Assembly: GCA_025055115.1 (NCBI GenBank)
Contig: JANWYJ010000058.1
Span: forward strand, 1-64,000
DNA length: 64,000 bases
Reading direction: 5' to 3'
From: Gemmata sp.
Lineage (GTDB): Bacteria; Planctomycetota; Planctomycetia; Gemmatales; Gemmataceae
Shown: one piece after another, positions 15,439-25,063 of the stretch
Position numbering within the stretch: position 1 is the stretch's first letter
Layout: the number at the start of each line of letters is the position of its first letter
Made by a program: the position numbers and the translations under genes
Notes under the pieces: model-generated
Told to the model about the DNA's origin: nothing
Databases searched by the model: none
Seen by the model: only the letters and a program-made list of their open reading frames with translations

Positions 15439-17853
15439 ATGTCAACCACGGCCTTCCGTCGGGAATGCGTTGTAACTGTGTTCGCCCTTCTGCTCGTCGC
15501 CGCGCCGCCCAGCCAAGCCGCCGACGCTGTGAAGATCACCGGCGTTTCCGTCGGGCTGCCAACCCGCAGCCGCCCGACAGACCACAACGATCCGGGGGTG
15601 GCCAAATTCGGCGCCTGGGCCCCCGTGTATGTGTCGCTGGAAATACTTTCCGCCGTCCGTGAACCGGCCGAACTGGTCCTCGAAGCCCCCGATCCCGACG
15701 AGGTCAACACCATTCTGGTGCTGCCGCTGGACTTGAACGGTATCGCCCCCGGCCGCCGAGTGGCCCTGCAAGAACGCGGCGTTGTCGGTTATGTACGGCC
15801 CGCCGGCCGTGCCAGTGAAATCACCGTCACCGTGCGGACACGTACAGGCGAACCACTGGCGGTACCGCACCGTGTGCCCCTCCGGCCGCGAGAACCGTTA
15901 CAGTATGTCGTGCTGGCCCTGGGCGGTGCCCCCGCGGGATTCGAGTTACCACGACCGCTTCTTGGCGGAACCGAAGTCGGCCCACTGCGCTCCGGACGTG
16001 TCGAAGTCGCCCATATCGCCAACTTCGACGATCTGCCGGATCACTGGTTCGGCTACGAATCGGCTGACCTGCTGCTGCTGAACACCGGGACCGCAACGGA
16101 CACATTCCTAACCAACCTGGGGGAAGCGAATACACCGGACGCCATCCGGCGCCGTGAAGCCCTCCTGGAAGCGATTCGCCGCGGCGGGCGCATCGTCATC
16201 GCCGTCGGTGAGAACGCGCATCGGGTGGCCCAGTTATCGCACCTTCAACCCCTGTTGCCGTATGCTATCCACCCCACCGAACCGGCCCGAACCACCGATG
16301 TTGTGGGATTGGATTGGTCTGCCGCCGGCAGCACGCAGGCCGACATCAAAAGCGGGGTTCTGGGCGTCAAAGGCGGCCCCCCCTTCAAAATGGCCAACCT
16401 CATCCCGGCGGAGAAGCCGGCCCGCGTGGTGATTCCGCCGCCGGCGCGGCCATCGAAAGAACGCCCGGTGATCGCCGCCCAGAAAGCCTGGGGGCTAGGC
16501 CGCGTGACCGTCATCGGCTTCGATCTTGATGGCGCGCCGTTGGCCGATAGCCCCCAACGGGCCGAATTCTGGGATTGGGTTCTGCGCGAAGGGGGGGCCT
16601 TCCGGGCCTCGTTAGGCGGCGACGGCAAACCCCGCCCACCCGGTGCCCTAACCGAAGAGGAAGATGAAGCCGCGGTCGCCATCCGGCTATCCAACGACGC
16701 CTTCGATGGTGTTGCCGTCGTGTCGTTCGGCTGGATCGCCGTCTTTATCGGCCTCTACCTGCTGCTGATTGGACCGGTGGAATACTTCTTCCTGCAACGA
16801 ATCTTGGGCCGCCTCGAGCTGACATGGATCACCTTCCCCATCATCGTGCTGACGGTGAGCGTGCTGGCGTATCTGACAGCCGATGCCATCAAAGGCCACG
16901 AATTGCGAATCAACAAAGTCGATGTCGTGGAAATCGACCCGGCATCACATCGGCTGTATGGCACCACATGGCTGACCATCTTCAGCCCGAAAATCGACAC
17001 CTACACCATCGCCCTGACTCCCAACGATGGCTGGGGCCACCCCCCCCTGCCAACGACCATCGCGGCCATCGGTGCACCGCGAGCGGGTCGCTCGGGCATC
17101 GTGCGCCGCAAATATACGATTCACGCCACACAGGCCACGCTGGCCGACAGTTTGATCGATGTCCCGATTCAGGTGTGGTCGACGAAAGCCCTGGCGGCGA
17201 ATTGGTCCAGCCACTGCGCAACGGACAAAAGCGCAAGCCTGGTGTCCGCGGACCTCATCCACCCGCCGGCCGACCGTTCCAAGGTCGTCGGAACGTTCCG
17301 CCACGATCTACCGGTGCCGGCCTTGACGGATTGTGTCGCTTTCTACGGCGGTATGGCCTACCCGTTACCTGGCGCGGTGATCGTCCGCGGGCAACCGGTG
17401 CGCCTGGTTCTCGATCAGGGTACCCCGGCCGTGCAGTGGTTACAAACCCACGGCCAATTGGAAAACCTGCTCACTCGCGTGCAGTCGTATGCCGAGCGGC
17501 CGGGGCAACGCCTGGCGCAGCGGCAGCAGCTGCCCTCGTTGGCCGGTCCGTTGCCGCTGTGGAGTGTTCTATTCCACGAGGGCACGCTGAAGAACGAAGA
17601 AGGCGTGTACGCACGCAATGCTTCACTGCGCCGGCTCGACCAATCGTGGCGGCTGGTACCCGACAACCGCGATGAAGTGATTGTCGTGGGGCGGGTGCCC
17701 CCCCGCCGGGGAGCCGCCGAGGACGTGCTGTGCGGCCCGGATTCCCCCTCCCAGCTGTGGCTCAACAATGGGCCGCGCGACGGCGGGCGAACCGCCCTCC
17801 CCGGCATCGGACGACAAGAAACATGGGTGCGCCTGTACCTGCCAGTGCGATAA
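15439..17853 (+). CDS. Large exported/membrane protein upstream of ABC ATPase
   Basis: 804 residues from the ATG at 15439 (a TTG at 15403 is also in frame). A signal peptide spans residues 1-28. A periplasmic region of ~400 residues contains a GATase-like/Rossmann segment (LLLNTGTATDTFL, RRGGRIVIAVGENAHR, GLGRVTVIGFDLDGAPL). Two membrane helices at about 427-450 (FGWIAVFIGLYLLLIGPVEY) and 458-480 are followed by a beta-rich region. This layout resembles the auxiliary or gliding-type (GldG-like) subunits paired with ABC exporters in planctomycetes. It precedes an ABC ATPase by 114 bp, so it is probably part of that transporter. Specific substrate unknown. Confidence 0.75.
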   Translation: MSTTAFRRECVVTVFALLLVAAPPSQAADAVKITGVSVGLPTRSRPTDHNDPGVAKFGAWAPVYVSLEILSAVREPAELVLEAPDPDEVNTILVLPLDLNGIAPGRRVALQERGVVGYVRPAGRASEITVTVRTRTGEPLAVPHRVPLRPREPLQYVVLALGGAPAGFELPRPLLGGTEVGPLRSGRVEVAHIANFDDLPDHWFGYESADLLLLNTGTATDTFLTNLGEANTPDAIRRREALLEAIRRGGRIVIAVGENAHRVAQLSHLQPLLPYAIHPTEPARTTDVVGLDWSAAGSTQADIKSGVLGVKGGPPFKMANLIPAEKPARVVIPPPARPSKERPVIAAQKAWGLGRVTVIGFDLDGAPLADSPQRAEFWDWVLREGGAFRASLGGDGKPRPPGALTEEEDEAAVAIRLSNDAFDGVAVVSFGWIAVFIGLYLLLIGPVEYFFLQRILGRLELTWITFPIIVLTVSVLAYLTADAIKGHELRINKVDVVEIDPASHRLYGTTWLTIFSPKIDTYTIALTPNDGWGHPPLPTTIAAIGAPRAGRSGIVRRKYTIHATQATLADSLIDVPIQVWSTKALAANWSSHCATDKSASLVSADLIHPPADRSKVVGTFRHDLPVPALTDCVAFYGGMAYPLPGAVIVRGQPVRLVLDQGTPAVQWLQTHGQLENLLTRVQSYAERPGQRLAQRQQLPSLAGPLPLWSVLFHEGTLKNEEGVYARNASLRRLDQSWRLVPDNRDEVIVVGRVPPRRGAAEDVLCGPDSPSQLWLNNGPRDGGRTALPGIGRQETWVRLYLPVR

Positions 17854-17967
17854 GGCCCCCACGAAGTTCCTCCGGATGTGACATGAGCGAATGGGTCCGC
17901 GTGGTCCGTTCCCTCGACCCTTTTCCCCAGCCCTGCAATACGGCGGCCCTCCGCCGGCGAGCCAGTT

Positions 17968-18909
17968 ATGATTGAGTGTCGCGATTTAACCAAAAAATAC
18001 GGTGAACTGTTCGCTGTCGACCGGCTCTCGCTCAAGCTCGAACCGGGCGATGTCTACGGTTTCATCGGTCCCAACGGTTCCGGCAAAACCACCACCATGC
18101 GGATGCTCGCCACCCTCCTGAACCCCAGTTGGGGCGAAGCCACCGTCTGTGGCTATTCCATCTACACGGGGGCCAAGGAAATTCGCCGGGCCATCGGTTA
18201 TATGCCCGACTTTTTCGGCGTCTACGACGATATGAAAGTCGGCGAATATTTGGAATTTTTCGCCGCCGCCTACCGCATTCAGGGCGAAGCCCGCAAAAAG
18301 AAAGTGGCGCAAGTGCTCGATTACGTCGACTTGGGCTACAAACGCGATGCCCTGGTCACCAGCCTCAGCCGCGGCATGACACAGCGGCTGGGCTTGGCCC
18401 GCGTCTTGTTGCACGATCCGCAGGTGTTACTCCTGGATGAACCGGCCAGCGGTCTCGACCCCCGGGCACGCATCGAGATGCGCGAACTGATCAAACGGCT
18501 GCGCCGCGAAAGCAAAACCATCATGTTATCGTCCCACATTCTCCCGGAATTGGCCGACATTTGTAACAAACTGGGCATTATTGAACGCGGCAAACTGCTT
18601 TTCAACGGCACGGTGGAAGAAGCGGAAAGTGAAGTCCGCAAACTCCGCGGCGGACGGGTCTTTCTCGTCTCGGTGGGGGCGCGCAATCCCGAAGCGGCAC
18701 AACTGCTGGCCGGTTATCCGGAGGTCGCCTCGGCTGCGGTCGCGCCCAAACTCCAGGCCGTGCGTGTGGCCCTGCAGCGCGGCTACGACGACGGCAGCTT
18801 CATTCCCGAGCGGCTGATTCATCACCACTTCAAACTCCAAAGTTTTGAAGAGGAAAAGATTGACATTGAAGACATCTTCCTGACACTCACCAAGGGCATT
18901 ACGAGCTAA
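17968..18909 (+). CDS. ABC transporter ATP-binding protein
   Basis: 313 residues of the CcmA/NatA-like class. Walker A GPNGSGKTT (around residues 35-43), Q-loop region with GYMPDFFGVYDDM, signature LSRGMTQRLGLARVLL, Walker B VLLLDEPASGLDP and switch histidine in MLSSHILPEL. The C-terminal ~90 residues are the accessory domain typical of long ATPases of this class. It would power the membrane protein encoded just upstream. A separate permease is not evident in the window, so the two may be an incomplete set. Confidence 0.93.
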   Translation: MIECRDLTKKYGELFAVDRLSLKLEPGDVYGFIGPNGSGKTTTMRMLATLLNPSWGEATVCGYSIYTGAKEIRRAIGYMPDFFGVYDDMKVGEYLEFFAAAYRIQGEARKKKVAQVLDYVDLGYKRDALVTSLSRGMTQRLGLARVLLHDPQVLLLDEPASGLDPRARIEMRELIKRLRRESKTIMLSSHILPELADICNKLGIIERGKLLFNGTVEEAESEVRKLRGGRVFLVSVGARNPEAAQLLAGYPEVASAAVAPKLQAVRVALQRGYDDGSFIPERLIHHHFKLQSFEEEKIDIEDIFLTLTKGITS

Positions 18910-18963
18910 CCGGTAGGGGCCGAGCGACACGCCGGCAGGCGTCGCCAGCCAGTGAGGCGCACG

Positions 18964-19959
18964 ATGAGAATTCTTGTGACGGGAGGAGCCGGATATATCG
19001 GCGCGCATACGGTGCGGCAGTTGCTGGCCGCTGGTCACGATGTGACGATTCTCGACAATCTGCACACCGGCCACCGGCAGGCCGTCCCGGCCGAGCGACT
19101 GGTTGTGGGTGATCTGCGGGATGCCGACTTTGTCGATGCCCTCTTGATCCAGAAGCGGATTGAGGCGGTCGTGCACTTTGCCGCGTATGCCTACGTCGGG
19201 GAATCGGTGACGCAGCCGGCCCGGTATTATACGAATAACCTCCTCTACGCGCTACAATTGTTGGAACGATGTCGCCGACAGGGCGTGGCCCGGTTTGTGT
19301 TTTCCAGCAGCTGTGCCACCTACGGCATTCCCACCACCGTGCCGATCCCGGAAAGCGCGCCGCAACAGCCCGTCAATCCGTATGGGAACACCAAATTGGC
19401 CTTCGAGCGAGCTTTGGCCGATTATACGGCCGCCTACCCGTTGGGAGGCTGCATTCTGCGGTACTTCAACGCCGCCGGGGCGGCCGCCGATGGCACCTTG
19501 GGCGAAGATCATACTCCGGAAACACATCTCATTCCCCTGGTGTTTCAAGCAGCTGTGGGGCAAATTCCGTTTGTCACCATTTTCGGGACCGACTACCCAA
19601 CCCCGGATGGCACCTGCATCCGCGACTACGTTCACGTCGAGGATTTGGCCGCGGCCCACGTTCTTGCCCTGGACGCGATTCAACCCGGACACTGCCGCGC
19701 CTACAATGTGGGTATCGGAAAAGGTTACAGTGTGCGCGAAGTGATTCGGACAGCCGAAGACGTTTGCGGGCGGACGATCCCTGTGCGGGAAGGTCCGCGG
19801 CGGGCGGGTGATCCCCCGGTGTTGGTGGCCGATGCCACGCGCATTCGCCGCGAACTGGGCTGGACGCCGCAGTACGAGCATCTCCGCGGTATTCTCGAAA
19901 CCGCGTGGAATTGGCATCGGCGGCACCCCCACGGCTTCCGAGCGCCGGCAGATCGCTGA
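18964..19959 (+). CDS. galE: UDP-glucose 4-epimerase
   Basis: 331 residues from the ATG at 18964. An extended-SDR enzyme that interconverts UDP-glucose and UDP-galactose for envelope polysaccharide synthesis. NAD-binding GGAGYIGAHTVRQLL, catalytic serine in FSSSCATYG, YxxxK in NPYGNTKLAFE, and the GalE-typical LRYFNAAGA, HLIPLV and YPTPDGTCIRDYVHVEDLA blocks are all present. It is 54 bp downstream of the ABC ATPase and may be read with it. Confidence 0.95.
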   Translation: MRILVTGGAGYIGAHTVRQLLAAGHDVTILDNLHTGHRQAVPAERLVVGDLRDADFVDALLIQKRIEAVVHFAAYAYVGESVTQPARYYTNNLLYALQLLERCRRQGVARFVFSSSCATYGIPTTVPIPESAPQQPVNPYGNTKLAFERALADYTAAYPLGGCILRYFNAAGAAADGTLGEDHTPETHLIPLVFQAAVGQIPFVTIFGTDYPTPDGTCIRDYVHVEDLAAAHVLALDAIQPGHCRAYNVGIGKGYSVREVIRTAEDVCGRTIPVREGPRRAGDPPVLVADATRIRRELGWTPQYEHLRGILETAWNWHRRHPHGFRAPADR

Positions 19960-20108
19960 CGACCCCCGGATTGGAGCCGCCGATACTTTCTGTCAGGCGG
20001 GGCGTTTAATCATTTGCGTCCGATCGTCTGGTATGGTTAGATAGTGCGACGTGTTCCTGCCGGATCGTCCCTCTCCGATGCCCGTTTTCCCCCAACCCGA
20101 CCACCGCC

Positions 20109-21119
20109 ATGAGCGCAATCGTTGAGAACGACGTGGAGATGATTGAAAAACTCCGAGCCGCCCACCAGAAGCTTCGCAAGGAGATCGGCAAAGTCATTGT
20201 CGGCCAGGAAAAGGTTCTCGATGAATTGCTGATGGCGATTTTTTGCCGCAGCCATGCTCTGCTGATGGGGGTCCCGGGGTTGGCCAAAACGCTCATGGTC
20301 TCCACGTTGGCCCAAGCCCTGGACCTCACCTTCAAACGGATTCAGTTCACCCCGGACTTGATGCCCTCGGACATCACCGGCTCCGAAGTGATCCAAGACG
20401 ACCCGGTGACCCGCGAACGGATGTTCAAATTCATGCCCGGCCCGATCTTCGCCAACATCGTGCTGGCCGACGAAATCAACCGCACGCCACCGAAAACCCA
20501 AGCCGCCTTGCTCGAAGCGATGCAAGAGCGCAAAGTCAGCATCGGCGGCACCGACCACCCGATGAAAAACCCCTTCTTCGTTCTGGCGACACAAAACCCC
20601 ATCGAACAAGAAGGCACCTACCCGCTCCCCGAAGCCCAACTCGACCGCTTCTTGTTCCTCATCAAAGTCGATTACCCGACGGATGAGGAAGAGGAGCAAA
20701 TCATGCGGATCGGGACCTCCGACACCAAAGTGAAGATTGAACCGGTTCTCAGCGGGGAGGATATCATTGGCCTGCAGCACATCGTCCGCCGGGTGCCGGT
20801 GAGCGATAAAGTCTTCGCCTTCGCCAAGCGGATCACACGGCTGAGCCGCCCCGGCACGCCCGAAGCCGCGGACTTTGTGCAAAAATGGCTCACCTGGGGC
20901 GCCGGCCCGCGTGCCAGTATGAACCTCATCCTGGCGGCCAAAGCCCATGCTCTGTTACGCGGCTCCAATCATGTCGCGGGGGATGATGTCGTCGCCGTGG
21001 CCAGCCCCATTCTCCGCCATCGCCTCATTCTCAACTTCGCCGCCCAGAGTGAAGGTGTGACGGTCGATGACGTGATTCGCCAACTGGTGAAAACCGCGGC
21101 CAAGGCCGTCGCCGCCTGA
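20109..21119 (+). CDS. MoxR-family AAA+ ATPase
   Basis: 336 residues. Walker A GVPGLAKT, Walker B ADEINRTPPKTQ, sensor-1 ATQNPIEQEGTYPLPEAQLDR and the C-terminal lid domain are all typical. MoxR ATPases act as chaperones that assemble or remodel VWA-domain proteins and cofactored complexes. It opens a seven-to-eight-gene plus-strand cluster and is followed at 17 bp by the DUF58 gene, the classical MoxR-DUF58-VWA arrangement. Confidence 0.95.
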   Translation: MSAIVENDVEMIEKLRAAHQKLRKEIGKVIVGQEKVLDELLMAIFCRSHALLMGVPGLAKTLMVSTLAQALDLTFKRIQFTPDLMPSDITGSEVIQDDPVTRERMFKFMPGPIFANIVLADEINRTPPKTQAALLEAMQERKVSIGGTDHPMKNPFFVLATQNPIEQEGTYPLPEAQLDRFLFLIKVDYPTDEEEEQIMRIGTSDTKVKIEPVLSGEDIIGLQHIVRRVPVSDKVFAFAKRITRLSRPGTPEAADFVQKWLTWGAGPRASMNLILAAKAHALLRGSNHVAGDDVVAVASPILRHRLILNFAAQSEGVTVDDVIRQLVKTAAKAVAA

Positions 21120-21136
21120 GCATCGTTGAGACTCCC

Positions 21137-22027
21137 ATGCCAACTTACCTCCAACCCGATGTCCTGGCGCGTGCCGAAGCCTTGGGCCTGAAAGCCCGGC
21201 AAGTGGTGGAAGGCTTGCGCGTCGGCGATCACAAAAGCCCGTACAAAGGCTTCTCCGTCGAGTTCGTCCAGCACCGCGAGTATGTCCCAGGCGACGATAT
21301 CCGCCACATCGACTGGAAAAGCTACGGCCGCAGCGAACGCTACACCATCAAGCAATACGAGCAGGAAACCAACTTCATCTGCCATTTGCTCCTCGATGCC
21401 AGCAATTCGATGCGCTACGGCAGCGGTGCCACCAACAAGCTCGAATACGCCAAACTCCTCGCCGCCTCCGTGGCCTACATGGTCATTCGCCAACGCGATA
21501 CGGTGGCCCTGCGCATCTTCAACACCGGCTGGGTGGCCGAACTTCCCCCCAGTAGCCAACTGGGGCATATCCACGCCATCACCCACACCCTGGAAGAGAC
21601 GCAACCGCAAGACCGCACCGCTATCGGGCCGCTGTTGGATGAAGTCGCAGACCGCATCAGCCGCCGCGGTATTATCTGCTTGATTTCCGACGGCCTCGAT
21701 GACCTGGAGCCGCTTCTGGCCGGCTTACGGCACCTCCGCTTCCGCGGGCACGAAGTGATTTTCTTTCACCTGTTGCACCCAGACGAAGTGCACTTTCCGC
21801 TCGATGGCAATATCCGCTTCCTCGGGTTGGAAGAACACGCCGAGCTGCTCACCCGGCCGCATTTGCTGCGCCCGGCCTACTTGCGGATTGTCAACCGCTA
21901 CCTGGCCGATATCCAACGCGGTTGCGACGGCAGCGGGGTTGATTATGTGCGGCTGCTGACCGATCGGCCGTTGGCAACCGCCCTCGCGGAATACCTGGTC
22001 AAACGGTTGCAAGCCAGTAAGCGATGA
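21137..22027 (+). CDS. DUF58 domain protein
   Basis: 296 residues. Carries the DUF58 signature (SVEFVQHREYVPGDDIRHID then WKSYGRSERYTIKQYEQE) embedded in a VWA-like fold with a MIDAS-type LLLDASNSMRYG. It is expected to be a soluble partner of the preceding MoxR ATPase. Its stop overlaps the next start (ATGA at 22024-22027), so translation is coupled. Confidence 0.93.
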   Translation: MPTYLQPDVLARAEALGLKARQVVEGLRVGDHKSPYKGFSVEFVQHREYVPGDDIRHIDWKSYGRSERYTIKQYEQETNFICHLLLDASNSMRYGSGATNKLEYAKLLAASVAYMVIRQRDTVALRIFNTGWVAELPPSSQLGHIHAITHTLEETQPQDRTAIGPLLDEVADRISRRGIICLISDGLDDLEPLLAGLRHLRFRGHEVIFFHLLHPDEVHFPLDGNIRFLGLEEHAELLTRPHLLRPAYLRIVNRYLADIQRGCDGSGVDYVRLLTDRPLATALAEYLVKRLQASKR

Positions 22028-22605
22028 ACACCCGAACCGACGATGCGCCGGTCCCCCCCGAGGCCCACGCCGCCCAGCCACCGTCTGCCCCTCCGGTCGA
22101 CGTGGCCCGCAGTCCGCGACCACGGCGCTTGCGCAAGATCGGGGCGTGGGCCGTCCTAGGGGGTGTGGTGCTGGCCATGGGGTTCTGGTTCGTGCGTCAC
22201 CGCGAACCCGACGACGACCTGGCCCGCTGGCAAGGGGAATGGCTTCTTGCGGTACCGGCGGGCGATGACGGCGATCCGGCCAGCGCCCGACGCAAACCGG
22301 TGCTGATCCGCATCCACGGCGACCGGTGGATTTATGTGGCCAACGGCCACGAACAACGGCGCTACGCCATCACGCTGCGCCCCGACACCCACCCCAAAGA
22401 AATCGACCTGGTGCAATTGACGGCCAACGACCAGCCCCTGATGCAACAGTGGCCCCCGCCGCCCCAGCCGGTCACGCTGCGCGGCATCTATCTTCTTGAG
22501 CGGAACCGGGCGACCGTCGCCACGAGCATCGGCCGCGAACCGCGACCGACGGCGTTCGAGGCCAGCGACGGCGTGACCCTGTGGCTACTCGAACGCCAGC
22601 CGTAA
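22024..22605 (+). CDS. Membrane-anchored TIGR03067 domain protein
   Basis: 193 residues. A Pro-rich cytosolic start is followed by one membrane helix at ~42-58 (GAWAVLGGVVLAMGFWF). The exported part matches the planctomycete TIGR03067 pattern: LARWQGEWLL, RRYAITLRPDTHPKEIDL, GIYLLERNRA, and RPTAFEASDGVTLWLLER. The biochemical role of the domain is unknown. Its place inside the MoxR/Bat cluster, overlapping DUF58, suggests it works with that machine. Its last codons are duplicated 76 bp downstream. Confidence 0.8.
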   Translation: MNTRTDDAPVPPEAHAAQPPSAPPVDVARSPRPRRLRKIGAWAVLGGVVLAMGFWFVRHREPDDDLARWQGEWLLAVPAGDDGDPASARRKPVLIRIHGDRWIYVANGHEQRRYAITLRPDTHPKEIDLVQLTANDQPLMQQWPPPPQPVTLRGIYLLERNRATVATSIGREPRPTAFEASDGVTLWLLERQP

Positions 22606-22691
22606 CCCGACAAGATTTTGAAGGTTCTCTCGAGCGAGTCGGCCAACGATCCCACCGGGGCGGCTCGAACGCCAGCCGTAACCCGACAAGA
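22588..22691. repeat. 28-bp direct repeat copying a gene 3' end
   Basis: CTCGAACGCCAGCC...GACAAGA at 22588-22615 and identically at 22664-22691. The first copy contains the last codons and TAA of the TIGR03067 gene. The second lies in the short gap before the BatA-like gene. Confidence 0.93.
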
Positions 22692-22738
22692 CAGCCCGCA
22701 GACCTCCAGGTGCGACTTTCGACCGAGGTGTGAAGCTC

Positions 22739-25006
22739 ATGACGTTTCTGGCTCCATTGATGATGCTCGGTGCCGCGGCGGTGTCGATCCCCATCGCCCT
22801 GCACTTCTTCTACCGCGCTCGCTACCGGCCGCTGCCGTGGGCTCCCATGAAGTTCTTGCGGGAAGCCATCGAGCAGACCAGCCGCCGTCTGAAGTTTCAA
22901 GAATGGCTTCTTCTGGCCCTCCGCTGCCTGGCCATCCTCCTGTTGGCCTTGGCCATCGCCCGCCCCGCCGAACGGTCCGTTTCCGCCGCCGGTGCCGGCG
23001 AACCCATCGACGCCGTCTTCGTCTTCGATACCTCCTACAGCATGGCGGCCCCCGATGGCGATAAAACCCGCCTCGAACGCGCCCAAGAAGCCGCCCTGGC
23101 CATCCTCGACACCCTCCCCAACCGCTCCACCATCCAGATCATCAGCTGTGCCGACCGGGCGATGGTCCTGGGACCCGTCAGCCCCGATAACCGCGATCAA
23201 GCCCGACAGTTGATCCACAACCTCGATGTGACCAGCCTGGCCACCGATTTCTTACCTGGCTTGACCGAAGCCCTCCGCACCAGTGAACACGGCAGCGCCG
23301 CCGCCAAGGAAATCTATCTGTTCAGCGATTTGCAAAAAAGCGGTTTGGAACGACAACACCACGCCCTCCGCGGCCTGGTGGAACAGATACGCGAACACCA
23401 AAAGGTCAACCTCATTTTCATCCGCTGCGGCCATCCGGAACGGAAGGTGGCCAACGTGGCGGTGGTGGATATCGCCCTGCATGCCACCATCCCCCACACC
23501 AATACCCGTGTGCCGTTCGATGTGACCTTGAAAAACACGGGCCAGGAACCCCTTCGCGGGGTCAAAGTCGCTCTGGAGATCGACGGCCAAGCGGTGGAAC
23601 GCGATGCCGCCCAAGTGGATTTCATCGACGCTGGCGAAACGGTCAAAGTGACCCTCACCGGCAGCCTCACGCAAGCCGGCTTACGGCTCGTGTCGGCCCG
23701 TGTCGAGGGCGATGGTATTGCCGGCGATAACATCCTCTACCGCGTCATTGCCGTGCGCGAGAAAGTCCGCATCCTGCTGGTGGCTCACCCCTACGCCGGC
23801 CAGCCGTATACCGACGCGGGCGATTGGCTGGTCCGCTGGGCGTTCTTCCCCTTCGATGCCCAACGCGATAAAGAGAAAATTGACAGATACTTCATCGAAG
23901 TCGAATCGGTTGCCCCCAAAGACGCCACCCCGGAGAAACTCACCAAAACCGATGTCGTTTACCTGCTGAACACAGCCACCCGCACCACCGACCCCCTGGA
24001 AGGCATCTCGCCGGCCTTTATCCGCCAACTGAAAGAATTCGTCACCCGCGGCGGCGGATTGGTCATCGGTTGTGGCGACGCCGTCAATATCGACGGCTAC
24101 AACCGCAGTCTTGGTGCCGACGGGGCGGGCTTATTGCCCTTGCCCATCCGCGGTCTCCGCCAGACAACGGAAGCGACTCCCTTCACCCCGGCGATTGATA
24201 GCGTGGTGGTTCCCTCGGTGTTGGCCCCCGCGGAGGAAGGCCAGCGACAAGCGTTCCACAATTGGTTGCGCCGCGTCACCCTGACGAAAATGGTCGAATT
24301 GGACGAAACCGGCCCCGGTTCCCGCGGTGGTCAAGTGCTGTTGCGGACCACCGATGGCCTTCCCCTGGTGGCTGCCCGGGTGGTGGGGAATGGCGAAGTG
24401 ATCTTTTTCGCCACGTCCTTGGATGAAACCTGGGGTCGGCTGATGTCGGAAGGGGCATTGGCCGCCCCCCTGAACATGTATCTGCTGGCGCATCTGACAT
24501 CCCGACAGGTTCCGGGAGGCACACGGCTGGCCGGGGAGGTGCTGACCTGGTATCCCCCCCAACCAGAACCCAACTTTGAACTGATCCTGCCCCGCCCACG
24601 CCGCGAGAAAGCTGGGTCCGCCGAACGCCCCCGGCTCCAACTGGGACCCGGCCAATGGGACGGCGAACGCCTGGTCGTCCGCTCCGCCGATGCCCTGGTC
24701 GCGGGAGAATACGCCATCGTACCCGGAGGAGCTGCAGCCCCGACAGGGTTGATGAGCGAAACCGGGGTCGTCTTCGCCGTCAACCCCGATCTGCGGGAAA
24801 CCGACAATCTCTCCTTGGCCTCGGACAGCGAACTGGAACAACTGCTGGGTTGGCGGCCGGCGATCATTCCCGCCGGCGCCGGTACCGAATCGGCCGTGCG
24901 CGAACGCCGAACCCAAGGCGAATGGACCGAATACGTACTGCTGTTTTTGCTCATGCTATTAGTCGCAGAAGCCGCCTGGGCCTGGTTCTGTGGCCGGGCA
25001 TGGTAA
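22739..25006 (+). CDS. BatA/VWA domain membrane protein
   Basis: 755 residues from the ATG at 22739 (GAGG ten bases upstream; an in-frame GTG at 22730 is too close to it). The N-terminus is a BatA-type domain with two helices (FLAPLMMLGAAAVSIPIALH and LLLALRCLAILLLALAIARP). A VWA domain follows with MIDAS DTSYSM. Then come CARDB/Ig-like repeats (PFDVTLKNTGQEPLRGVKVA), a class-I GATase-like segment (EFVTRGGGLVIGCGDAVNID) and a C-terminal helix. Bat-type proteins are membrane adaptors for MoxR/DUF58 partners and are linked to envelope stress in other bacteria. Exact role here is inferred from context. Confidence 0.87.
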   Translation: MTFLAPLMMLGAAAVSIPIALHFFYRARYRPLPWAPMKFLREAIEQTSRRLKFQEWLLLALRCLAILLLALAIARPAERSVSAAGAGEPIDAVFVFDTSYSMAAPDGDKTRLERAQEAALAILDTLPNRSTIQIISCADRAMVLGPVSPDNRDQARQLIHNLDVTSLATDFLPGLTEALRTSEHGSAAAKEIYLFSDLQKSGLERQHHALRGLVEQIREHQKVNLIFIRCGHPERKVANVAVVDIALHATIPHTNTRVPFDVTLKNTGQEPLRGVKVALEIDGQAVERDAAQVDFIDAGETVKVTLTGSLTQAGLRLVSARVEGDGIAGDNILYRVIAVREKVRILLVAHPYAGQPYTDAGDWLVRWAFFPFDAQRDKEKIDRYFIEVESVAPKDATPEKLTKTDVVYLLNTATRTTDPLEGISPAFIRQLKEFVTRGGGLVIGCGDAVNIDGYNRSLGADGAGLLPLPIRGLRQTTEATPFTPAIDSVVVPSVLAPAEEGQRQAFHNWLRRVTLTKMVELDETGPGSRGGQVLLRTTDGLPLVAARVVGNGEVIFFATSLDETWGRLMSEGALAAPLNMYLLAHLTSRQVPGGTRLAGEVLTWYPPQPEPNFELILPRPRREKAGSAERPRLQLGPGQWDGERLVVRSADALVAGEYAIVPGGAAAPTGLMSETGVVFAVNPDLRETDNLSLASDSELEQLLGWRPAIIPAGAGTESAVRERRTQGEWTEYVLLFLLMLLVAEAAWAWFCGRAW

Positions 25007-25063
25007 GATGCTAACACAACGACTAGCCCACAACGCCGACAACACTCCCAGCGAGTCTGTGGT